Positions 25,601 through 57,656 of a stretch of DNA of 64,000 nucleotides are shown here, piece after piece; position 1 is the first letter of the stretch; each line of letters starts with the position of its first letter. Both the position numbers and the translations under genes were made by a program. A model generated the notes under the pieces. That model did not search any database and was not told the DNA's origin. It saw only the letters and a list, made by a program, of their open reading frames with translations. Source of the DNA: Anoplopoma fimbria (lineage: Eukaryota; Chordata; Actinopteri; Perciformes; Anoplopomatidae); assembly GCF_027596085.1 (NCBI RefSeq), contig NC_072462.1:16654921-16718920 (forward strand), given 5' to 3'.

Positions 25601-26529
25601 CAACACTCATTACAATATGGACAGAACAGTTCCAGTGTTCTTATGGAAACCTGATGTTTGTTTCAAAACAGACAAAATGATGAAACTATACCCTTAACTT
25701 TAAATATCCTACCAGCTAGTTACCTACAAGTTTAAAATAACTCCTGGGATACAAGATAATGACAGACAGCACCAGCCTAAAGTTCTCAATCAGGGATATT
25801 TTACAAACCCTTTAAGCATTCAAATGCAGTAAATAACCACCATGAGTTAGAGATTACTATTCGTATTAGTTTGTTTCTGTACTTTTGCTCTGGTTTATGC
25901 TCTTAGATGTTTGTTTAAGAAAGGAGATGCACTTATGACTTCTGGTGACTAGTAGTTCTCTTGAATACCTATGTTGAATACACTTATTGTAAGTCACATT
26001 TGGATAAAAGCGTCTGCTAAATGACTGTAATGTAATGTAATGTAACACTGACTCGTGGAAAACAAAGGCTGCTAAAAACACGGGTTTCTTTCATGTTAGG
26101 CTAATTTAACTTGAGTTTGGTTGTTTTATGGGCTATGGGGAACTGAATCAGGTGTAGATGTGGGATTAAAGACAACACTGGTACATTGTCGTGGTTAGCA
26201 TGTCTATGCTAACTGACTGACCTAACTTTAAGGGATAGCAACTTCTCTAAAGTCGGTTTGGTTAAACACTTGCAAGTCGCATGAACCCGAAAGGCAACTT
26301 TTCAATACACACAGTAACCTGTCAGTAAACTCTGGGCCATGAATAAAAGGTGTAACACGTTTATCAGCTGTAGGAGCTAACGCTAGGCTAACAACGCTAG
26401 AGGAATGCGTTAGCAGCTAGCTAGCAGTTAGCATGTACTAGCTAAAACGTGTCTGATTCAGAGGGTGAGCCAGCCGGCTGTCTGCCTTACCTCACTCTCG
26501 ATCTCCGCTATTTTGGCGAGTATACTCAT
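20898..26529 (-). CDS. drg1: Developmentally regulated GTP-binding protein 1 (DRG1)
   Basis: Exons in transcript order: 26491-26529, 25219-25342, 24903-25078, 24733-24802, 24088-24257, 23459-23589, 22141-22308, 21864-21986, 20898-20997. They sum to 1101 nt (366 aa); human DRG1 is 367 aa. All borders are GT/AG and phases close. The product is a cytosolic OBG/DRG-family GTPase that works with the DFRP1/ZC3H15 partner at ribosomes (family knowledge). Visible features are the N-terminal [20 protein letters not shown] helix, the G1 P-loop [11 protein letters not shown] (about 70-80), the switch [10 protein letters not shown]3 DLPG (116-119), G4 NKID (247-250), [12 protein letters not shown], and a C-terminal TGS domain from about residue 293 ([16 protein letters not shown]) ending [11 protein letters not shown]. 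The start [11 protein letters not shown] matches the family N-terminus. No defect was seen. Confidence 0.97.
22631..22693. repeat. (GT)n microsatellite
   Basis: About 30 GT units, with one GG interruption, lie in a drg1 intron. Confidence 0.95.
25985..26046 (+). mobile_element. SINE 3' tail fragment
   Basis: The sequence TTTGGATAAAAGCGTCTGCTAAATGACTG, followed by repeated TGTAA units, is shared with the 3' end of the fuller SINE at 60951-61233. Only the tail is present, in drg1 intron 1, consistent with 5' truncation or decay. Confidence 0.75.
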
Positions 26530-26710
26530 TGTGGCGGATATTCCTCTGTACAAACAACGTTACAGAAAGTTATTGGAAAAATATTACATCGAAGTTAGCA
26601 AAGTTAGACTTTCGTTAGCGTCAGTTTAGCACGCACACGGGTCCAGACCACGCAAGTGCAGCTGTGCGCCGCTTCGGGGGAAATCTCGCGAGAATATGTA
26701 ACGTGGCGTT
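26530..26710 (-). promoter_or_regulatory. drg1: drg1 promoter with TCTCGCGAGA palindrome
   Basis: This GC-rich block lies immediately upstream of the drg1 start codon. The 10-bp palindrome TCTCGCGAGA lies at 26684-26693, about 155 bp upstream of the ATG. This motif is known from CpG-island promoters of housekeeping vertebrate genes and is bound by BANP. No TATA box is present. Confidence 0.65.
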
Positions 26711-27890
26711 GATTTACAGGGCAAACATTTTGTAGAAGTAGAGCAAGACAGTCTGCCAGAGATTAAGACCCACATAATCAGAGTTGTCCGCTCCTTTTGT
26801 ATATTTGCTTATGTACTGCTCTTAAATCGATTTTGTTGGTAGCCCACTTGTATTTTAACTGAAATATTATTTTATTCCTCTACACAAGCCTACACTTCAG
26901 AGGCAAATATTGTACTTTTTACACCATTACATTTATTCTACAGGTGCAGTCACTTGAAAAGATTTCCAATTAAATAACACATGGTAACCTTTAAAAGTAA
27001 AATGTGTCGTTAAAGGTTAAACCAGTTGCTCCCAACCTTTTGGGCTTGTGTCCCTCTATAGAAGAACAGTGTTTGAAGCTCCTCTTCAAACGGTTGAGAT
27101 GTTTGTGAGTCGTTAGACGTTCCACCAAAGAGAAGAATCCCATTTTAACTTTTGGTTCCATCTTCACTTAACTGTCAACAGGCCAAGAACTTTATAGTTT
27201 CTGATTTTTTTATCCTGTTAAACATCTAACTCCCCCAGACTTATTTTGTGAACCTTACGAGGGGCCCGGCCCCTAGGCTGTGAACCACTGGACTAAGCTA
27301 CTGTAACTGACTGTATATACAGTAAAGTTGTAAAAACTAGCTACATGCTGAACAGCTTCAATAGTAAAATGCTGTTTACTCATTGATGCATTGGTAACAA
27401 TCTAATAATGCCATATATAATAATATGTCAGTCACAAGGGAAATGTTTCTGCATACTGAGTAATATTTTTTAGCTGAAACCGTTTTGGTTTTACATAGGT
27501 TCGAATTTGAATGTAGTATTTTTACTTCTTATGGAATACTTTTTATTCTTTTTTCACTTAAGTGAAAGAGGGCATTTTCTACAACTGCTTGCCTCTTACA
27601 GTCGACTTTACAAAGCCTGTAAGGTACTTTTTGGGGCAACATTTCCTCCAATTTACATGCACGTCTCCATTTGTCTCCACTTAATGGTCATTGGGAAATC
27701 CAGAAATGTTGTCGCACCAAATCAAAATAAATTGGAAAGTTGACCACAACTTATACAATTATTTGTCGATGCACTTGTCTTATTTATACAGGGACACACG
27801 CAAACACACATTCAAATTGATCAATTTAATGCAAATTGTCACACAATAAAAAAGGATGCAGTCCAGTCAAATTGTATATTTTTTATGTTT
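26711..27890. other. Intergenic region between drg1 and kcnn2
   Basis: No gene was seen. The segment 27018-27297 looks like an interspersed repeat: its ends (CCAGTTGCTCCCAACC on the left, GGCTGTGAACCACTGG on the right) are imperfect inverted copies, and this end pair is common in fish repeats (from memory). The rest is AT-rich. Confidence 0.45.
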
Positions 27891-27895
27891 AATTG

Positions 27896-29669
27896 TTTAT
27901 TGTTTAAGTCGCATACAGTATAATCTCTCATTGGTTTCTATGTTGCTGAAGTTTGTGGACTGAACACTTGTCATTCTGTTGACCGTCTGATTGACTTATT
28001 GGTTAGTCTGTTAGCTGGCTAAACAAGATCAGTGCTGCTGATTTGATGATCTCCTCTGACCCATGCTACGCTCTGTGAACCTTGAAAAGGTTACATTAAC
28101 AACTATGTTCATACTGGGAGTAATTATGTCTAGAGGGTGTATTGGCCACTTCAGGGCTTTTCACACAGTTGATACGCAGATAGACTGTATGAAAGGCCAA
28201 GGATGATATTTCAATAAAATCTAAATATTTTAATTTGATTAACGTTGAAACTTCCAAACCTAATAAATGCCAGCCACTGTTGGTAGATTCACAAGCTCTT
28301 GAATATTGCTCTCCAGCTCAGCCAACAGTGTCATCTAAAGCCTCTGCTGTAAAAAATAAATACAATCTGAAGAATAATGTAGTTTCTAAATAGTCTATAA
28401 TCAAGTTCAGGAAAGAACCTAACAGACATCTCTATGTATCTTAACTCCAGTCCAAAAATATTAAACCATGTGCTAGATTTGCCAAATCTGTCACTTCATT
28501 CATCCCCATTATTGTTTGTTTAGTTGTAGGAGGTGTGCTTGTCCTCATCAAAATATATAAAAATAGGCATTTTCTTTTTAAAAGGTAGATACGGTTTCAG
28601 CAAGTTGTTGTTCAGTTGTTCAGCATCTGTTGTTGCCCAGCTCAACAGACAGCAAGCATAAATAGCACAGGAAGGAAGGACAGGAGGTGAGACACAGCAA
28701 GACAAGGGGTAATTGGATAATTAGTGAGTTTCTTATTACTCAATACATTTCTGTAGACCTCTACAGGTCTAAATAAATGCTTCTTTGTGGAAAACAAAAA
28801 AGGGCTTTGACTTGATTCAACACGAGCCACAACTTGAGAATTGACAATAATAAACCCATGCCCAAACATCTCAAATGTTCTTCTTTTAATGAGCAACGCA
28901 TCTTTATATCATACGTCGGTCAGCATTGAAGTGCATTGATTAAAAAGTAAGTGCAAGTACAGATTTTGATGCATTCATTTTGACTAGAGGATTAAATTAT
29001 TTGCAATATTGCCCCAAAAATAGTCATTCTACAGGGGCACTCTGCAAAAGAAAACCGCTATAGTTGATGCTGTTTCTAACCTAAAAGATATATGCTTTTT
29101 TCCCCCTCATTTCAAGCTTTCTTAAGTTATCTCAGAGTGACAGTGTGCAGGAGCAATTTTCATCTGCTGTCTGCTCTCGGTTCACTCCAGTCCATCAAAC
29201 ACAGCACTTTTCCCCAAAATCTCTGTCATGCTTCCTGACTGATTTCTCAGTGGTTTCTCAGTTTGCTTTGAGGAAAACGGCAACTGAATCAAGCCAGTGG
29301 AAGCACAAAGTCTGTGAGAAGCACTATTTTAGTGCAATAGTTTCACTCATGGTAACTTTGCCACCTAAAACTGGCTATCTCTGCATAGAGATGGAGTAGA
29401 GTTCATATCGTACCCCCATCGATAGGCCTTTTACTGAGGGAAGCGCCATTATTTGTGGTCAAGTCACCAGAGCAAGGATAACATCATCTTTTGAGGTAAT
29501 AAAAAACAAACAACAGCATGAAGTTATCCATTTAAATGCATTGTCCCCAGTATCTTGGATTCTGTCATCAGAATTTGGATAATACTTATTGAAACCATAA
29601 GGCTTTACGATAAATGCAACTTGGCCATATGATGGCAAAAGTCTTCAGTGGAGGCATTCCGCTTGGACT
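27896..29669 (-). other. kcnn2: Probable kcnn2 3' UTR
   Basis: Non-coding AT-rich sequence lies downstream of the kcnn2 stop. A minus-strand AATAAA at 27896-27901 is one candidate end. Long 3' UTRs are usual for neuronal channel genes, but the true end is not determined by the sequence alone. Confidence 0.35.
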
Positions 29670-50076
<20,407 letters not shown>

Positions 50077-50800
50077 GTCAGTGCTGCCGTTTAAAGCAGC
50101 AGCCGGGTACCACAGAGCACCCGACGAAGGGCGTTATGGTACTTACGGGAGGACGGAGCCGCTGCATGGATGGACCCATCTCGGCTCCCGTAGAATATGA
50201 GCGGAGCCTCCGATTGGGCAGAGGGGACCAAAACAACTGCCTCGACGTCATGAAAAGGTTGCAACCATGAGATGTGAAGCCCGGCCTTATTTATTTAGGA
50301 TCAACAGTATATATATATTTTTTTTTATTTTTTTTACATCTTTACGGAGATCTGGACTTGTTTTAATAAAAAGTAACATTTTTCTGAAACTACAGCCAAA
50401 AATAGAGAGTCTTAGAAGTGTATATTAAAAACATCTTACTGCTATTAAACATCACTCCACACACACCTTTGCATTTTGAAATACTGCCATAGATGTAATT
50501 AAGCTTTTTTTTTTTTTTTTTGCACACAATAGCCATCCGCCAGCTCTAGGCCAATCATAAATTCCTGACTGATTTCCCATTTATTGACTTCACAGGAAAC
50601 ACACGTAGCTCGCTGTCACCGCTGATTTACCCGGTGCTGGGTCCATTCAGCCCATTGGCCGCCGACCATGTGATCGTGCAGGCCTGGAGCACCTACATGG
50701 CCAGCGCTCGTCTGCAGCCACAGACTGATGTGACCGCTGGTGGCTGCGTTATTAATGGAGCAGAAGAGTTATATCACCCTGAGGAAATACAGCCAACTGC
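50077..50800 (-). promoter_or_regulatory. kcnn2: kcnn2 5' UTR and upstream GC-rich region
   Basis: The sequence directly upstream of the long-form ATG is GC-richer than its surroundings to about 50270. It resumes after a poly-T tract (about 50505-50521) with another GC-rich block at 50590-50770. No TATA box or transcription start could be placed. The role is inferred from position. Confidence 0.4.
50505..50521. repeat. Poly-T tract
   Basis: A run of about 17 T lies between the two GC-rich blocks upstream of kcnn2. Confidence 0.9.
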
Positions 50801-53800
50801 CCGAGATTGAGCAGCTGTGGAGGCATAAACCAAAGGCTGAAACCCAATCATCCACATGTCCTGGCGTATGCAGCAGCAACAAATTCAGTCTTAGGACTGT
50901 TAGGCTATATTAGATTGATGTTTTTGTTGGCCTATTTGTAAGGGGATTGTGTTTAGAGCTGCGCAGACTGCTCACACGGCTTCCCTTGATTCAGTTGCAT
51001 AGGAGTCGTTAAATTGTCTCTCTTTACATATAGATCATCCACGAAACAAGCAAACAACAATAAAACATCTAAATAACTACAAAGTTGTAGGGGAATAGTT
51101 TGAAATATATATACATGTAGTATTATATTATAAAAATATAGTCATATGTATTGTTTTTGAATGAGACTTATGAATATGTTGCTGTTAGCGGTGCTGGAAG
51201 TCAGTCCGTCATGAACTAACTTCAGCACCGTGGACAGCTCCACTCGCTCATTGATCACTACCAACCCTTTAATAAAACAAGCCCTCTGCACAGGATCGCA
51301 ATGCGCACTTACTCCTGATTGGCTGGGTCCACATGCCACGTGACACCCTTACCTTCCCAGCTCCTCTGTGTGTGTGTGGAGTCCAGTGAATGAAGTCAGT
51401 CTGGGCACGGTGTATCCTCCCCGGGCAGCATGTTGGACACAGACGGAGGAGTTGTTCATTTAAGCTGAATGGTGATATTTCTACACGGTGTTACGATGCG
51501 GGGAAGCATGCATGCTTTCCAGTTATCTTTCACATTCCACACAAAATAGTCCGTATTTTCCCCTCATTTATGTAATGAGTTTTATTCCCACTAATCTAAT
51601 TAGAAGCTTCCTAATCACCATCGAGGCTCACCAGCAGTTATGAATTTAGTTTTAAGGAATCTGAAAGTTTGAACATGAACTTTCATGTAGATACTATATA
51701 TATATAAATGAATATATCAATCCATCCATCCATCTATCAATCCATTTATCCATCTGTCTGTCTGTAGAATGAACTCCACGCTTTATAACTTACATTACAG
51801 CACAAAACCTCCTCTTCCCAACATAAGCATACATTATTGTGAGACAGACAGACAAACAGACAGATAGATAAAGAGCTAGATATGGATATAGATAGAGAAC
51901 CTTCATAGTTGAGGCCACGAGAGTCCTAAAGGCCAGTTATTCATTCAGTCAGAGATTTATGATCAAGGCACTATAATTAGCAGAAGTGCATTCATAAAAG
52001 TCATACAAATATTATTCATTCATGTTCTAAATGAGCGTGTGTGGATCTACGTGTTGCTCCCTCTAGTGGTGTAAGTGACTGACATGTCTCACAAGAGGTG
52101 CTGGCTCCTAAAGGGCAGACATGATAACTTGTACTCATTAATCTACAAACTGACATTTTACCCTTTTCAGGATAAAACCCATCCAGGTGACATTAATACA
52201 GAAGACAGGTCGAATCCCACTTACAATATATACACAAGTAAAACGTAAGGTATGAGAATCACTAGGATTAAAATGGAAAAACATTTTGAGATAAAAATTC
52301 ACATTTATTAATGTTAACTCTCTTAGCTGAATCCTATTGAATATCTAATGTAGACATGTATCTGTATATGTTAGATTCCTTTCTTGATTAGAAATTTCAT
52401 CTCTATTCATTCCTATTGACTATAAACGTCATTCAGATCAAGTGTGGTTTTAATCCTGCAGATAATAAAACGATTGTTAGGCGAATGAATAAAAGGTTTG
52501 TTCCAGAGTTGTGAGCCCGCAGCCCTCAATTGCTTTGTGCAACTCTCTCTGCCATCCTTCTGGTGTACCTCGAAAGGGAAACATAATGCTGCCTCACACA
52601 ATTACAGCGTCAGAACCACTTTACTCCCCACCTCCGCGTGTTTATCTACTGGACTGAGTTTTAAATCAGTCTGACAAGTAGGTAGAATAATGTGGAGTGA
52701 GTGATGTAGCAAAGTGCCTCATAGGTTGACAGAAACAGCCTCTCTAGTGTTCAGATGTTATTTTCCAGTTTCCTTGGTACTGGAGCAATAACATCACGAA
52801 CACCCTTGACCTCAATAGCTTCTTTCTGAAAGTTAAGGCATTTTTTTTAACCAACCTTTTTATTGCAAGTCTCTTCCATATAAAACGAAACACTTTTCAG
52901 ACAGAGTTTCACTTCAGTACATAAGTAGTGTTACCACTTGTATTGACAGTGTCTCACATGTATAATAGTGAATTAAACATTAACTGCAACTTTTTCAGTC
53001 ACAGGCCTTTGTTTCTTGAAAAGCTGTATCTAAATATTGTTTGAATGTACACAGCAATGTGAGGTGTTTAAGAGTCCATGGTGCACAATCCCTTTCCAGC
53101 ATATCTGAGGCAGTATGTGTCTCAGATGTACTGTTGTCAATATGTGCTCTGAAAGTTATCAATAAGCTTTTACACAAATGTCATCATGACAAATTCCTGT
53201 ACATTAATGAATTTGGTTGTTCGAAGACCAATTGATCACTTTTTTCCCCCCATGATGATGAGATGAGATTGCTTTTGTTTTGATCTGCAGGTTTCATTTT
53301 GCTTCAGGACATCTTTTTAATAACATCAAGGCCTCAGGTGACTGACCTGAAATAAGGATCAAGGATCTAAATTATGCTAAATGATGCTTATGTGTAACAC
53401 AATAGATGAGATAACAACAAACCTCTTGGTTATAAAGTTTAGTAAACTGGACTCCACTTGTCCGTTTGTGTAGGTTGACTGCATTTAAAACCATTACTGT
53501 TGTTGGAATGAATGGTTTAAATCGATCTACAAATATGCTTTTATATTTGTACTTCATGTGCTTCAAGTAAAAATAATTCATTATCAACATATTTGAGAAA
53601 CTCTTATGAGATACAAGTTGATCATAAGGGATAAAGCATACCTTTTTTTTTTTTAAAGAATAATAAAAATCTGCTGGCAGAGTTTTGTGATTCCTATCTT
53701 TGTTTTGCTGGAGGCCTTTCTGACCTTTCTAGAGTTTGACCCGATGGCCTCGTGATCAGATTAAGACACCATCATGATTGTTGTTGTCGGACAACACTGC

Positions 53801-54250
53801 AGTCCACTTTAAAGGCTTTGTAGATCAAATGCTGATAACAAGTCCTAAAGGGCAATGCCTATAAATAGAGAAGTCTCTAGTCCTTGAGCAAAACAAAATA
53901 GCTTCTGTAGCTGCTATTTCTGTGTCCAAAAAAGCTAACATAACTTTCTGCCCCCAGGTTTTGTTTCAATTTAGTAATGTCAATCTGATACAATTTTAAT
54001 GGTCACCTACTTCTTTGACAGTTATATGGACAAATATTCACACCATGCACTTGAAAAATAAATAATTCAAAGACAGAAAAAGCACCAGAAAATGTAGAGC
54101 TTTTCCTTCATGAAAAGAAAATGAAAAGGCTTTTGCTCTACATAATATTCATGTCAGAACCCTCTTGGCCTCAACAGTTTGGTACAACAGCACTCTTATT
54201 GTTGACAACTAGCTAATCCACCTGTAGATGTCATGCTGCATTTGGCCTTA
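50801..54250. other. Intergenic region right of kcnn2
   Basis: No gene was recognised. The segment 51170-51340 is GC-moderate and has an open minus-strand frame of 65 codons without recognisable homology. A tetranucleotide (ATCC)n/(TCTG)n simple repeat lies at about 51718-51768, with a related (GACA)n/(GATA)n stretch at 51842-51900. Confidence 0.5.
51718..51768. repeat. (ATCC)n/(TCTG)n tetranucleotide repeat
   Basis: Imperfect ATCC units change to TCTG units. Confidence 0.85.
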
Positions 54251-54490
54251 CCTCATGAAAAGAACCCAAGACACTTGGTATCCTTCACTTGGGGCAGAAA
54301 CTCACCTCCAACCTGGAAGGAGCAATCCAACATTTTCTGGCAGAGAACATGGCCCTAAGACTTGGAGGTGCTGACCTTCAACTCTACCTGATGAAGCCAA
54401 GAGAACCATATAATCTGCAAAGAGCAAAGGGGCAATTCTGAGATCCCTGAAATGGACTCTCCGTGTCTGGGGATCCATGAAAATCACAAA
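54250..54490 (-). mobile_element. LINE reverse-transcriptase fragment
   Basis: On the minus strand, translation gives VHFRDLRIAPLLFADYMVLL followed by ASSG. This is the catalytic palm segment of a non-LTR retrotransposon reverse transcriptase, with the usual FADD box changed to FADY. After a frameshift comes GGEFLPQVKDTKCLG, matching the family's conserved GGEFLPQVEEFKYLG-type stretch. The fragment is short, broken and inactive. The exact LINE clade is not assigned. Confidence 0.8.
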
Positions 54491-54601
54491 CATAATCAGT
54501 ATTTGAATTGTTCCTCCTGGATCTGAGGTTTGCTGGTGTCCACCAGCCGGTTAGACATCAACCATTGTGGTCAGAAGGTCGTCTATTCCGTCACTTCCTG
54601 T

Positions 54602-54630
54602 GTGTGTGTGCGTGTGTGCGTGTGTGTATA
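54602..54630. repeat. (GT)n microsatellite, short
   Basis: A GT run with GC interruptions adjoins the LINE fragment. Confidence 0.8.
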
Positions 54631-54831
54631 ATATATATAAAAAAAAGGTATGGGTTTAATATCTTATCAGTAGGGATTAGCAGATAAGACACTTAACACG
54701 AATGTCAATACCAATCCCCACCCAACTCAGTATTTATTAGTTTTTGATCTTTTGGCCAGAGTTAATGACAGAATGTAACTCAAATGCTTACAAATAAATT
54801 GGCAAACAAACTGTCGATAAACAAGTCTATT

Positions 54832-54910
54832 TGGGTTATTGGTAGCGCCTCTGGTAGAGCGGGCACCAAATGTAAAAAGGTTGAGTCCTAACTGCAGCGG
54901 CCTGCTTCTC
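54832..54910 (+). mobile_element. tRNA-derived SINE head fragment
   Basis: TAGCGCCTCTGGTAGAGCGG corresponds to the A-box region of a common teleost tRNA-derived SINE. A degraded B-box region follows (AAGGTTGAGTCCTAACTGC, then AGCGGCC). The element ends abruptly, so only the head remains. Confidence 0.65.
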
Positions 54911-55104
54911 AATCATGATATAAAAAGACAACTGAAGGACAGATTACTAAAACAGAAACATTACTAAAATAGAATAAATTGTTGAAATTGCATTAGCATA
55001 AGCGACATAAGCAAAAGAAGGTCAATGCATTGCACAACACCTGGCTCCACATATTCCTTAATATCTACTGGCCTAAAACTATCTCAAATGGCAACAACAT
55101 AGCC

Positions 55105-55345
55105 AAACAATTGAGGCATGGAGATTCTGTTTGCTTGGACATATACTGAGGATGCCACCAGAACGAATCCCCAAAGTCACCTTCAGATGGACACCAACAT
55201 GGATAGACTAAAGGCAAAGTGGCAAAGAATGGTTGATGCTGAGCTGGGAGGTTGGTTTCTCATGGGACCGGGCCTAAGCTGTGTCAAAAGACAGCTGCCA
55301 GAGGCGGAAGGAGATTGTTGCAGCATTATGAACTACCTGAAAATA
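55105..55345 (+). mobile_element. LINE ORF2 C-terminal relic
   Basis: One plus-strand frame reads WRFCLLGHILRMPPERIPKV then TFRWTP, and, past stop codons, RRKEIVAAL. This is the conserved C-terminal tail of a non-LTR retrotransposon ORF2 (pattern: WLGHxxRMPPERIPK ... RWTP ... W..IVAAL). Several in-frame stops show it is dead. It lies on the strand opposite the fragment at 54250-54490, so the two are not one simple element. Confidence 0.75.
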
Positions 55346-56614
55346 TCTGAAGAATAAATAATTGACAAGGCAGCAATGAAACCCAAACAAGATACCCTAA
55401 AATGCTTTAAAAAGAATAAGAAATAAACTGATAAAAAAAGAAAAAATACTATCAAGTCCTTCTGGAGGTTAGTAAGCATAATTGTGAAATTGCACTTTGA
55501 GATCCATCCTTCCGATTCCCCAAAAATCTAATGTCTACCGCCTCCAATGTGCTGGAATTAATTGAACATGATTTATTTAGCTTTGAGTCATATGGACACT
55601 TGATACCTGACTTGAGAGAGAAACTATCCAGCAGCATTCTGCACCTGTTTTCACTCCGATTACTCCTCTAATGTCCCTGACACCTGAATCCAGAGGGCTT
55701 TAAGGCGTGACACACCTGACAGAAAAGCCGTTTGTGTTGAGCTGGAGATTTACTGGCAATCTGGTTTAAGTGCCACACTCAAGGTCATGATGGCGGGGAA
55801 TACGACATGGGATTTTGACTCCGAGGGTCCAAACTATTTCGATGAGCAGAGTGATAAATTGCTGCTGTGCTGGTTCATTTGTAAATGTATCATTTGTAAT
55901 ATGAAGAATGGGCAACAAACCTGCATGCATGGGCAGATATTCACAGCCTAATTGGGCCGTCTGTTCTTCCAACACAAATGTGTTTGATGGCCAACTGAGA
56001 TGAATGTATCATATGCAGAAAGAAAGTGTGTTTACTGACTGCTGACAAACTGACAAGTCTGGTTACTAAAAAAAACAAAAAACATATCTGTCATAACTGA
56101 ATGTTATTATTAGAATCAATACCTGCAAAATCCTTTTATTAATCCTGCTTTGTCTTCATCAGTCTGTTTCCTGCCACTGGAGATTTGAAAATGTATCCAA
56201 CGTGACTTTGAGGACAGTTTTGACAAGCTCTGCATGTTTTATATTTGGATTTTGTGTTTGAGTTTGACAAAGATAACCTGGATGTACAAATTAGAGTAAC
56301 CAGTGGCATTGCTCTGGTTCAAGTTAAATGCTTTGAGCACAGATTCACTGATGAGGGTTTATCTAACCGTCTGACATCTACTGTCTTTTCTACCTTTACT
56401 GCTCTTTGATCTCCTCTGGTCTACAACCTATTATTAACCTGCCCATCATCCACCCAGATGAGAAAACATTTCTGAAGACTCTGACAGCTGGATAATGTTT
56501 GGTGAAATAAGAGGAGTATGTCTGCACATCTGTCAAAAGTCATAAAACTATCAATGTGAAATTAAGCTTTTCCAGGCAAGTCTTACAGAACGGTTATTCA
56601 GAGATTTGAGCCTT

Positions 56615-57050
56615 ACAGTAAGACCACTAGACTTCAGCGCACAGCCAGCTAGCTTAGCCTAGCATAAAGACTGGAAACAGGTGACAACACCTAGCCTCTA
56701 AAGCGTTTTTATTAAAAACCAAATGTAAAACGACAAGTTGTGGTTAAACATTTTTTTTTGTTGCAGTAGAAGAAATGGAATCATACACGTTACTCCAGAC
56801 ACATAACCTTAGAAGTGCTTGTAGGCAGATATTTTTAACCTTTGGACAAAGCAAGGCTAGCTATGTTTATGGTGGAACACTTTTTTGTCAGTCAAGAAAC
56901 AGCCCAGCACATAACCCTGTTAAACAACAACTTTCTGATTGTTTTGTGAACAGCTTAAACAAACTAGATAAAACATGTTGATGAGTTACAGGTTAGCTTT
57001 CCCCTGTGCCTCTATACTAAGCTATTGACACTGGCTCTTGCGACATGCAC
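56615..57050. repeat. Teleost interspersed repeat
   Basis: The sequence around GCTAGCTTAGCCTAGCATAA and the later CTTTGGACAAAGCAAGGCTA match a repeat widely dispersed in fish (from memory). A related piece, CAGTTTGCTTAGCCTAACAC, is found near 59543. Confidence 0.55.
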
Positions 57051-57634
57051 AAACAGTGAGAGTGGTATCAATCTACTCATCTGCTTCCCAAAATGACAAA
57101 TTATTCATTAACTTTCTACAGTTCAAGATAGATTGAGAGGGAATGATACATTTTTTGCAAATAAGTGCTTCACTTTTGTGACAGTTTCACTGCATCTGAG
57201 TTAAAAATAACTTTTCTGGACAAACTGCTTAGAATCTGATTGCCGTGACTATCATACAGTTAGTGCAATGGAAGAGTGGATGAAGTCATGATTTGCTGCA
57301 TTAATTTCAGCTTGGCTTAAACTCCTACATTTGAAAAGTCTTGATATTTGTTGTGCAGGTCAAACTAAGTTTTTTTTTACATATTCAGCAGAGGTAAAGG
57401 AGTTGTATAAGCATCAGGTCACCTTGCCTGGACTGCAGTTCACGCTCATATAATGAGAATGTAGTGAGTGTGTGTGTGTCTGAACCTGAAAAGCTCCTTG
57501 TAAAGTGAACCTGTGAGTCATTCATTATTTATCGTGATCAAGCGTTGCCATGACTCTGTCTACTTGGGAGGACCTTATGAGTTTGGCACTACTCCTTGAG
57601 TGTCTGTTTCTGCTGCCAAGTGTTTGTGTGCCTG

Positions 57635-57656
57635 AAAAAAAAAAAAAAAAAAAAAA
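57635..57656. repeat. Poly-A tract
   Basis: An uninterrupted run of about 22 A. Confidence 0.9.
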
